The notes beneath the pieces were generated by a model that made no database searches, was not told the DNA's origin, and saw nothing but the letters and a program-made list of their open reading frames with translations. From contig JAFRBA010000038.1 of the NCBI GenBank assembly GCA_017405115.1, positions 1-11,903 of the forward strand: 11,903 nucleotides of DNA. Direction: 5' to 3'. A program made the position numbers and the translations under genes. This document shows, piece by piece, positions 1 through 6,503 of this stretch; positions within the stretch are counted from its first letter, which is position 1; each line of letters opens with the position of its first letter. This DNA is from Kiritimatiellia bacterium (GTDB lineage: Bacteria; Verrucomicrobiota; Kiritimatiellia; RFP12; UBA1067).

Positions 1-1918
1 GCTCGTAGGCGGCGCGCGCGCGCTGCTGCTCGCACGCATGCGGCCGGTAGTCCGCGATGAGGTCACAGCGGCGGCGCTCCGGCGTGCCCGGCGCGACTGT
101 GGCGCGCGCCTTCGCGAGGCACGACTCCATCTCGTCGACCACCGCGGCGGGATAGAGCGGCGCAGGGTCGTCCGACGGCGTGAAATAGTCCCTGTACGCC
201 TTCTTCAGGACGGCGTGGAAGCGCTTCATGTGCTGTCCGGCGGCACCGAAGAACACGTCGAAGTGCTCGTCCAACGCGGCGTCGACGTCGAAGTCGGGGT
301 TCCACTGGCTCTTGTAGCCGGCGTAAAGGGCGTAGTAGTAGTGCCATATGTCGCCGGCGCCGTCGTGTCCGTAGTAGATGAAGCCGCGCCCAAGGTACTT
401 GCCCAGCACCTTCGGGATGTCGCCGATGAACTCCGGCGCAATGGCGCGCACGAACGGGTTGAAGCGCGACGCGTACGTCCAGACCTTGAGGGCGGGCCTG
501 CCGCCGAGGGCGTCGTACCATTCGCGGAACAGCCGCCTCGACTTCTCCATCGCGGCCTTGTTCCCGATGCGCGTCGGGAGGTTCCCGTCGCAGATGAATG
601 CGTCGACGTTCGACGGCAGCTTCCAGCGCGGGTCGAGAGAGGCGTACTTCGAGTTGTAGTAGACGAGCAGCATCAGGCGGCGGCCGGGCATCTCCCTCTC
701 CATGCGCCGCGCGAGGTACTGGTAGAAGCGGGCGTATACGTTCGCAAACGCCGCGTCGCCTCCGCGCGCGATGTCCTTCTCCGAAATCAGCCCGAGCTCC
801 CTTACGACGCCGTTCCCGACCATCTCAGAGAGCGGCAGGTAGGTGTCGCACACGCCGAAGCTCGCCCATGCGTCGCTGAACGACTCCCTGAAGCCTCCGG
901 CGTCGTCCTTTCCGCCCGAGGAGTAGAACGCCTTCCAGTCGTCGACGAGGATGTCGGCGAAGCCGAGGTCCAGCACATTGTAGTAGTTGCCGACGTGACC
1001 CTTGTCGTTGTACCAGAACTTGCCATGGGGCGACGTGTAGAAGATCGTCTTCATCTTGTCGGGATGCGCCTTGGCCATGCGCTCCGGGCGCGGAGAGTGC
1101 CCGCCGGACGACGGGAGCGTGCCGCCGTCGCGCCAGTACTTGACGAAATGCGCGTCGCTCGCAGTCACAGGCCCCATGTACTTGCTCCACTTGGCCTGGA
1201 GCGGCTTCGTCGACAGCGACATGGTGAAGTTGTAGGGGCCTCCCCGCGTGTTGAAGTACGGCTCGTCCGAATAGCGCACCGGCTTGACGACCAGCTCGTC
1301 GACGCGCGGCCAGTGAGTTCCGAACTCTCCGGGGAAGTACCACCTGACGCCGAGGAAGCGCTCGGCGAAGTCGAGCGCCCCGTAGAACGTGCCTCGCGAC
1401 GAGCCCCTTCGCTCGAGGACGCCCCTGTTGTAGCCCTCTACAAGCGACGAGTCGCAGCCCGCGACGACGATCCCGCCTGGGAACGTGAACACCTCGAAGC
1501 CCTGGTCCGGCACCGCGGCCCTGTCGAACCCGGCTGCGCGCGCAGTCGCGCAGTCGCCCACCACCAGCTTGTAGCGTGCCCCTGCCGCGGCGGGCGACGC
1601 GCCGTCCTGCACGACGACCGGCGCCTGCCCGGTGGTGCGCCTGAACGCCTCCACAAGGACCTCCACTGCGGGCGCGACGGAGGCCTGCGTCGAGTTGGAC
1701 TTCATGGCACGCGCCTCCGCGGCGAGGTCGGCGACTATCGCGAAGTCGAGCCTGCCGCCGGAGACGAACGGCATGTCCCCTCCGGCGGGCCTCGCCCCTT
1801 CCGTTATCGGCGTCAGTGCCTTCGTGTGTATGTCGTAGCCACTCGCGGCGTACGGCGAAGCCGCCATCATGAGTCCGGCGGAAAACAGAGAACAGAGTCT
1901 TGATGTACGTATGTCCAT
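1..1918 (-). CDS. DUF4838 domain secreted protein, copy B (C-terminus beyond window)
   Basis: Read directly: 639 codons are visible from the ATG at 1918 and the frame is still open at position 1. An N-terminal signal peptide is seen (Arg4 and Arg7, then a hydrophobic stretch to about residue 26). The mature part begins YDIHTKALTPI, as in the paralog at 6504-8891. Residues about 55-200 resemble the N-terminal alpha/beta domain found before catalytic barrels in GH20 and GH67 enzymes, ending in GALDFAERFLGVRWYFPGE (180-198). The DUF4838 region, probably barrel-like, follows at about 220-540, with FGVCDTYLPL and AGDIWHYYY conserved between the copies. An uncharacterised extracytoplasmic glycan-active enzyme is the best inference; no activity is proven for the domain. 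Compared with copy A it has about 15 extra residues before GALDF. A CBM9-like tail may lie outside the window. It starts 2 bp after the nuclease-like gene with no clear Shine-Dalgarno sequence; the ATG pair at codons 17-18 would cut the signal peptide and is less likely. Confidence 0.88.
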   Translation of the reverse strand, partial: MDIRTSRLCSLFSAGLMMAASPYAASGYDIHTKALTPITEGARPAGGDMPFVSGGRLDFAIVADLAAEARAMKSNSTQASVAPAVEVLVEAFRRTTGQAPVVVQDGASPAAAGARYKLVVGDCATARAAGFDRAAVPDQGFEVFTFPGGIVVAGCDSSLVEGYNRGVLERRGSSRGTFYGALDFAERFLGVRWYFPGEFGTHWPRVDELVVKPVRYSDEPYFNTRGGPYNFTMSLSTKPLQAKWSKYMGPVTASDAHFVKYWRDGGTLPSSGGHSPRPERMAKAHPDKMKTIFYTSPHGKFWYNDKGHVGNYYNVLDLGFADILVDDWKAFYSSGGKDDAGGFRESFSDAWASFGVCDTYLPLSEMVGNGVVRELGLISEKDIARGGDAAFANVYARFYQYLARRMEREMPGRRLMLLVYYNSKYASLDPRWKLPSNVDAFICDGNLPTRIGNKAAMEKSRRLFREWYDALGGRPALKVWTYASRFNPFVRAIAPEFIGDIPKVLGKYLGRGFIYYGHDGAGDIWHYYYALYAGYKSQWNPDFDVDAALDEHFDVFFGAAGQHMKRFHAVLKKAYRDYFTPSDDPAPLYPAAVVDEMESCLAKARATVAPGTPERRRCDLIADYRPHACEQQRARAAYE

Positions 1919-1920
1919 GT

Positions 1921-3486
1921 TTAAAGCAGCTTTGCGGCGCAGCCGGCGAGATGTCGGGTCTTGGAGTCGAACGAAAGACCGACAAGCCAGATTGGGCGGC
2001 CATCAGCCCGATAAGGCTCCGCGTAGCCCTTCTCGCGAATCTGCGAGAACGCATCGTCAACCGGTTCGTCCACCTTGAGCTCGAAGATGTAAATCCCCTT
2101 ATTGTGCTTCGCAACGATGTCCGCGCGTCCGTTGGACTGCACGTCCGCCGCCTTGTACTCCACCCCCTGCGACGCAAGCAGCGTGCAGAGGATTCGCTGA
2201 TAGGCTGTCTCATGAGCAGTTTCTTCGAGCGATCCGTACGGCATGTGCGCGTACAGAGACTTAAGACCTGCGAAGAACTCGGGCCATCTGGCGGTGATGA
2301 GCTTCACGCCGAGCGACGCCGCCCATGCCGTGCCCTCGCCGGACATTACGCCAGTCACCATCTTTGACAAGTCGCGGCGAACCTCTTCGTCAGGCGGACC
2401 GAGCTTGTACAGTCCGTCGGAATACCCCTTGATTGTCAAATATCCTGATTGATACAGCATCGCCACCGGCTTAAGACGCCGCAGCTCGGCAACGTCGAAC
2501 TCGTCTTCGGCGACTTCGGGAAGGTCTTCGTAGTCCAGCCCGGCGACATCTTCGCGCTTCAGGTAGTTCATCAGCATTGACGGACGCCCCGTCGTCGCCC
2601 ACGTCGCGGAGAAGCCGCCAGTCTCCTTTTTGTAGAGCGTAAGCGCAACCGATATCGGATTGTACACGGTTGTCGGGTCGCCCTTCGCGAATCGGAAGCC
2701 GTTGTACCACCTCTTCATTTCGGCGCGGTAGTCCTCGTAGGCCTTGCCCATCTTCTCGGCGTGGGCGCGAAGGTGCTCCTCGAAGTTCGCCGAAAGTTCC
2801 TCCTCCGTGTAGCCGAACATCGTCGCGTACTCGTCGTCCTGCGACACATCGACAAGGTTGCTCAGGGCGGAGAACACCGAAAGCCGCGTGAACTTGGAAA
2901 CCCCCGTCATCAGCAGGAAGCGAATGTCGCCCGTGCGGTTCTTCATGCGCGAGTATAGCGCAGACATCCTGTCGCGGATCGCCTCGGCCATGCCTATGTC
3001 TCCGAGCGCGTGGCCCACGGGCGCGTCATACTCGTCGATCAGGATCACGACCCCCTTCCCTCCGTTCGCGGCGGAGAGCGACTGAATGGCTTTGCCGAAG
3101 TTCTCCGGCGGGGGGAGCGACTTGTCGTACGCGAAGCCGGCCTCCTCAAGGCGTTCCTGCACATGGATGGCGAACGAAGTCTCGAAGTCCTCGACGCTAG
3201 TCGTCGTAACGTCGTTGAACTCGAAGTGGATTATGGGGTACTTCTCCCACTTCCAGTCCGCCCTGTCTATGTACAGCCCCTCAAACAGCTCGCGCCGGCC
3301 GGAAAACAGGGCCTTCAGGACGGACAGCGTGAGCGACTTTCCGAACCTCCTCGGACGTGAGATGAAATACAATTTTGTCCCGACTGTCGTAAGAAGGCGG
3401 TGTATGAACTTCGTCTTGTCAACGTAGATGCATCCCTCGTTTCTAAGTCGAGGGAAGTCGTTCGTGTCTGTCGCTATAGGCCTCAT
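1921..3486 (-). CDS. AAA-ATPase-like / PD-(D/E)XK nuclease superfamily protein (DUF1703 type)
   Basis: A full-length 521-aa member of the family pairing an AAA-ATPase-like domain (PF09820 type) with a C-terminal PD-(D/E)XK fold (PF08011 type). Visible motifs: the family-typical start ending in YVDKTKFI (21-28); RPRRFGKS as the P-loop (44-51); GVVILIDEYD as Walker B (145-154); MTGVSKFTRLSVFS (193-206), typical of the family; WYNGFRF (260-266); and a nuclease-like core with NGRADIV (452-458) and FELK (468-471), giving Asp456, Glu469 and Lys471 as putative metal and catalytic residues. There is no signal peptide, so it is cytoplasmic. The biological role of these proteins is unknown; they occur in many copies in gut anaerobes and may be mobile or defence-related. 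Its promoter lies just upstream. Its base composition looks slightly less GC-rich than the glycan genes. It ends 2 bp before DUF4838 copy B. Confidence 0.92.
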   Translation of the reverse strand: MRPIATDTNDFPRLRNEGCIYVDKTKFIHRLLTTVGTKLYFISRPRRFGKSLTLSVLKALFSGRRELFEGLYIDRADWKWEKYPIIHFEFNDVTTTSVEDFETSFAIHVQERLEEAGFAYDKSLPPPENFGKAIQSLSAANGGKGVVILIDEYDAPVGHALGDIGMAEAIRDRMSALYSRMKNRTGDIRFLLMTGVSKFTRLSVFSALSNLVDVSQDDEYATMFGYTEEELSANFEEHLRAHAEKMGKAYEDYRAEMKRWYNGFRFAKGDPTTVYNPISVALTLYKKETGGFSATWATTGRPSMLMNYLKREDVAGLDYEDLPEVAEDEFDVAELRRLKPVAMLYQSGYLTIKGYSDGLYKLGPPDEEVRRDLSKMVTGVMSGEGTAWAASLGVKLITARWPEFFAGLKSLYAHMPYGSLEETAHETAYQRILCTLLASQGVEYKAADVQSNGRADIVAKHNKGIYIFELKVDEPVDDAFSQIREKGYAEPYRADGRPIWLVGLSFDSKTRHLAGCAAKLL

Positions 3487-3494
3487 CGCGGCGT

Positions 3495-3525
3495 ATTATA
3501 CCAAAAAGCGGATATGCCGTGGCAA
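3495..3525 (-). promoter_or_regulatory. Putative sigma-70-type promoter of the nuclease-like gene
   Basis: On the minus strand there is a perfect -10 hexamer TATAAT (3500-3495) and a -35-like TTGCCA (3525-3520, 5 of 6 matches to consensus), separated by 19 bp, which is longer than the usual 17. Only 8 bases lie between the -10 box and the ATG at 3486. Transcription would therefore begin at or just before the start codon and give a leaderless or nearly leaderless mRNA, which agrees with the lack of a Shine-Dalgarno sequence. I saw only one other TATAAT in this GC-rich window. Confidence 0.6.
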
Positions 3526-3533
3526 AGCAGGTC

Positions 3534-3572
3534 GCGGACGTGAAATGTCTATTTTCAATGTTTCACGTCCGC
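3534..3572. repeat. Perfect 12-bp inverted repeat upstream of the nuclease-gene promoter
   Basis: The arms are GCGGACGTGAAA (3534-3545) and TTTCACGTCCGC (3561-3572), exact reverse complements around a 15-nt AT-rich centre. The element lies 8 bp upstream of the -35 box and 31 bp after the GH2 stop codon. No T-tract follows either arm, so a standard intrinsic terminator is not supported. It could be an operator, an RNA hairpin ending or protecting the GH2 message, or a scar of insertion. The centre contains a TGAAA on the minus strand that could also pair with the TTTCA of the second arm. Confidence 0.6.
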
Positions 3573-3582
3573 AAATGACCGT

Positions 3583-3609
3583 GCCAAGGTTGCCGAAGGC
3601 TACCTTGGC
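3583..3609 (-). terminator. Hairpin spanning the GH2 stop codon, possible transcript end
   Basis: GCCAAGGT (3583-3590) and ACCTTGGC (3602-3609) form a perfect 8-bp stem. Inside it, after a single mismatch, GCC (3592-3594) pairs with GGC (3598-3600) around a 3-nt loop. The GH2 stop codon (3600-3602) sits inside the structure. There is no U-tract downstream on the minus strand, so a Rho-independent terminator is only a possibility; a 3' stabilising hairpin is equally compatible. Confidence 0.35.
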
Positions 3610-5597
3610 GGGAGCTTCGTGATCAGATGGCCGTCTTTCAGTCCGCCCGCCTCCACGACGATTTCGTTTAGCCCGGCAGCGAGCTCGACGCCCTTCCACT
3701 CCACGGTCTTGACAACGTCGGGCGACTTCGTGCCGACGACGCGGCCGTTTACGGACAAGGTCACGTCCCCGACGTTCGAGAATGCAACGACATCGATCTT
3801 GTCGTCGACCTTCTCGTCGGGCTGCCCGCGCTTGAATACGCGCGGCACCTTCTTCAGCATGCGCTTGCCGCATAGGTGCAGCATCGGCTCGGGATTCCAG
3901 TTGGCCTTGTAGAAATAGAAGGCGTCCTTGCGCGTCCGGCGGTCACGCGTCACGAGCCCCTTGTCGTTGACTCCGGGCTGGTCGCCCTCGTCGCGCTGGT
4001 CGGCCGCGGCGTCGAACATCATCCACATGTAGACCCCCCAGCACTCGGGCATCTCCTTGAGTATCGAGTACTGCACGCGGTGGTGGTACGTCTCGTACTC
4101 CTCCGGATGCCACGGCGAGCTGGGCGTCGGCTGGGCCATTATGGGGTTCTCGTGCTGGTAGACGGAGCCGCTGCAGCCGTATTCGCTCATGCACATCGAA
4201 TTCCGCCCGACTGCGTTCAGGCACTCGAGGAAGCGGGGCTTGACCATGTCGCTCGTGTTTCCGTACCACCCCGGGTAGTCGTTCAGGCCAAGCGCGTCGG
4301 TGATGTCGTTCAGGCGCATCTTCTCCCGCTTGCACGTCGCCGCGACGGTCGGACGCGACGGGTCGAGCCTCTTGAAGAGGGCGTTCGCCTCCTCGAGGAT
4401 CGGCTCCGCCGAGTTGTCGGGCTTCTTGCCGAGGTACATCTCGTTGAAGAGCGACCACATGACGATCGACGGATGGTCGCCCAGCTGCGCAACCATCTCG
4501 CGCACGCATCCAAGCAGGTTCTCGCGGTACATCGCGCTGACGCCTACCTCGTCCGTCGCCGGAAGCTCAGTCCAGACCAGCAGCCCGGCGCGGTCGGCCT
4601 TCTCGAAGAACTCGCGCGAATGCGGGTAGTGCGTCGTCCGCACGGCGTCCGCCCCCGTCTCGCGTATGAGCGCGACGTCCTCGTCGATGTCCTGCGGCGT
4701 GATTGCCCAGCCCTTTCCTGCGCGCTCCTGGTGGTAGTTGACGCCGCGAAGGAACCGCTTTTGCCCGTTTAGGTAAAAGCCGTCGGCGCGCATCTCCGCA
4801 GTGCGGAAACCTACGTTCTTCGTGACGGAGTCCTCGTAGCCGGGGCCCGATATCTTCACCGTGACGGGATACAGCCTCGGCGTCTCGGGGGACCAGCGCT
4901 CCACCTTGCCGAGCTCGAACGTCTGCGTCTCGTCGTCGGCCCCGAGAACCTTGACGCGCGCAACGACCCGGCCCGTCTCCGGGTCGGCGTCGAGTCGCAC
5001 TCCGTCCGCGCCGTCTGCCACGGGGTCGATGCAGACGCGGTCCGTCTCGATCAGCCAGACCGGCCTGTAGAGCCCGCCGCAGACGGTGTAGTCCGCGCAG
5101 AGGGGCGGGACGTCCGCGTCCCAGAAGTTGTCCACGACAATCTCAAGGACGTTGTCGTGGTTTACGACGTAGGGCGTCAGCTCGGCGCCGAAGGCGGTGA
5201 ACGCGCCCTGGTGCTTCGCCACGCACATTCCGTTGAACACGATCTTCGCCGAGACGCTCGCGCCCTCGCAGCGCACGAACCAGCGGCGGCCCGGCCTCGG
5301 GCGCTCGCCAAGCTCGCAGCGGTATGTCACCGCCTTGCGCGCGTAGCCCACACCCTTCACGGAGTTGTGCCCCCACAGCCAGTCGTCCTCGACGTGCGAC
5401 GACATCTTGCCCGGACCGTCGCATCCGTCCTTGACGTTCCACGTGTGCGGAATCGTCACGGGCGCGCCGTCGACAGTCCACTCCGCGAGGCTGCGCACCA
5501 CGCGCCCCTCTCCGCGCCAGGCGCCTCCGGCAATGGCCGTAGGCGCGGCGGCCGCGCAGGCCAGGGCGGCCGTGAACAATCCGGGCAAGGCTCTCAT
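3600..5597 (-). CDS. Secreted glycoside hydrolase family 2 enzyme (beta-galactosidase-like)
   Basis: A 665-aa retaining exo-beta-glycosidase of GH2. A signal peptide covers residues 1-23 (cleavage likely after AIA). The jelly-roll sugar-binding domain is at about 40-185, with IPHTWN (49-54) and GGLYRPVWL (174-182). A short Ig-like domain spans about 190-268 and ends with RWSPETPRLYPV (234-245). The TIM barrel spans about 275-565: RTTHYPHSREFF (320-331); FNE (384-386) with Glu386 as acid/base; SEYG (471-474) with Glu472 as nucleophile. A DUF4982-like beta domain follows at about 580-650. Catalytic residues are intact. N544-x-K546 recalls the NxK motif of beta-glucuronidases, but similar sequences occur in beta-galactosidase-like GH2 enzymes, so the substrate stays open. 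The Ig-like domain looks about 20-25 residues shorter than usual. It starts 14 bp after the preceding gene; AGGAG overlaps that gene's stop codon. It is likely co-transcribed with the two genes before it. Confidence 0.93.
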   Translation of the reverse strand: MRALPGLFTAALACAAAAPTAIAGGAWRGEGRVVRSLAEWTVDGAPVTIPHTWNVKDGCDGPGKMSSHVEDDWLWGHNSVKGVGYARKAVTYRCELGERPRPGRRWFVRCEGASVSAKIVFNGMCVAKHQGAFTAFGAELTPYVVNHDNVLEIVVDNFWDADVPPLCADYTVCGGLYRPVWLIETDRVCIDPVADGADGVRLDADPETGRVVARVKVLGADDETQTFELGKVERWSPETPRLYPVTVKISGPGYEDSVTKNVGFRTAEMRADGFYLNGQKRFLRGVNYHQERAGKGWAITPQDIDEDVALIRETGADAVRTTHYPHSREFFEKADRAGLLVWTELPATDEVGVSAMYRENLLGCVREMVAQLGDHPSIVMWSLFNEMYLGKKPDNSAEPILEEANALFKRLDPSRPTVAATCKREKMRLNDITDALGLNDYPGWYGNTSDMVKPRFLECLNAVGRNSMCMSEYGCSGSVYQHENPIMAQPTPSSPWHPEEYETYHHRVQYSILKEMPECWGVYMWMMFDAAADQRDEGDQPGVNDKGLVTRDRRTRKDAFYFYKANWNPEPMLHLCGKRMLKKVPRVFKRGQPDEKVDDKIDVVAFSNVGDVTLSVNGRVVGTKSPDVVKTVEWKGVELAAGLNEIVVEAGGLKDGHLITKLPPR

Positions 5598-5611
5598 CTC
5601 TCCGCTTTCTC

Positions 5612-6502
5612 CTATCTGGCGACCGTGCAGTTCGCCTTGGTCTGCTTCAGGAACTCGTCGTTCGGTATCCTGTGCGCCTTGTACTCGAGGAGCGCGAAGC
5701 GGAACGGACGCGAGAGGTCGGGGTTGTACGTGACGTAGGTGGTCCAGCTGTCGTTCAGGGTGATGGTCCCCTGCGTCGGCGCAAGCGGCCAGGTGGCGCT
5801 CGGCCCGTTGCCGCGTCCCTCTGCGGAACCGTCGTATTCGCCGTCCTGCAGTATGAAATAGCGGTCGTCGGGCCTGATCTTCTCGTTGCGGTTGGGCGGC
5901 AGCGTCAGCAGGCGCGAGGCAGTGCGGACCTGGCGGGCGTACTTGCCGAAGCGCGTCTTCTTCCCGTGCCCACATTCGAGAAACGACGGTATCGCCGTCA
6001 CCTTCACCGCGACGTTCGTGATCGGCGTCATCTGGCGTTCGTTCGCGGACTTCGCGACCTCGCCCCACAGGACCGGCGACCCAGGGCGCATGGAGAACCG
6101 CACGTCGACCCACGCGCCGTCGAAGTTGAACGTGAGGACGACCCCCTCCTCTCCGTTCCTGCCAGACCATTTGCGGACCTTGTCTCCCTTCAGCTGCAGC
6201 CGGTTCGCCGCGATTCCGTTGACCGTTAGCGCAAACGAGTCGACGAGAGCCGAGAACCCGTTCTGCAGCCCGTTCGATACCGCCATCTTGAACTTGCGCG
6301 AGTCCTTGCCGTGCGCCCGTTTGTTCGAGAAGGACAATCCGTACGAGTTCTTCGCGTTGGACAGCGCCGCGCTCCCTCCGAGGAGCGTGGACATGTCGGG
6401 GTTCTCCTTTACGGAAAACCTGCTGTACACCGAATCGGCAGGTGCGGCGCAGGCCGCAATGGCCGACATCACGACACAGACCGCCGAGGCAAAGCGCTTC
6501 AT
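5612..6502 (-). CDS. Secreted or lipoprotein-like protein of unknown family
   Basis: I do not recognise this 296-aa protein. Its start is set at the ATG at 6502, not the in-frame ATG at 6523, because AAGGGGG (6515-6509) lies 6 bases upstream and this start gives a clean signal sequence. MKR is followed by a hydrophobic stretch, then either an ACA-type signal peptidase I site near residue 19 or a lipobox IAAC with Cys18. The rest is rich in alternating hydrophobic and polar residues (for example ALTVNGIAANRLQLKG, VVLTFNFDGAWVDVRFSM and PITNVAVKVTAI), which suggests an all-beta sandwich. There is a tryptophan- and tyrosine-rich part at 236-260. No catalytic motif is evident. It sits between DUF4838 copy A (1 bp before) and GH2 (14 bp after), so a role in binding or processing the same glycan is inferred, not shown. 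Confidence 0.85.
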   Translation of the reverse strand: MKRFASAVCVVMSAIAACAAPADSVYSRFSVKENPDMSTLLGGSAALSNAKNSYGLSFSNKRAHGKDSRKFKMAVSNGLQNGFSALVDSFALTVNGIAANRLQLKGDKVRKWSGRNGEEGVVLTFNFDGAWVDVRFSMRPGSPVLWGEVAKSANERQMTPITNVAVKVTAIPSFLECGHGKKTRFGKYARQVRTASRLLTLPPNRNEKIRPDDRYFILQDGEYDGSAEGRGNGPSATWPLAPTQGTITLNDSWTTYVTYNPDLSRPFRFALLEYKAHRIPNDEFLKQTKANCTVAR

Positions 6503-6503
6503 G

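Noticed and set aside
38..1903. A 621-codon open frame on the plus strand
   Set aside because: It is antisense to DUF4838 copy B, Arg- and Val-rich with no domain, and caused by the GC-biased codon use of the real gene.
825..2213. A 462-codon minus-strand frame overlapping copy B and the nuclease-like gene
   Set aside because: It is an out-of-frame, Arg-rich shadow; the true frame gives clear family motifs in both genes.
5598..6170. Extension of the GH2 frame upstream of 5597
   Set aside because: The upstream part is an out-of-frame reading of the 296-aa gene; the ATG at 5597 gives a signal peptide.
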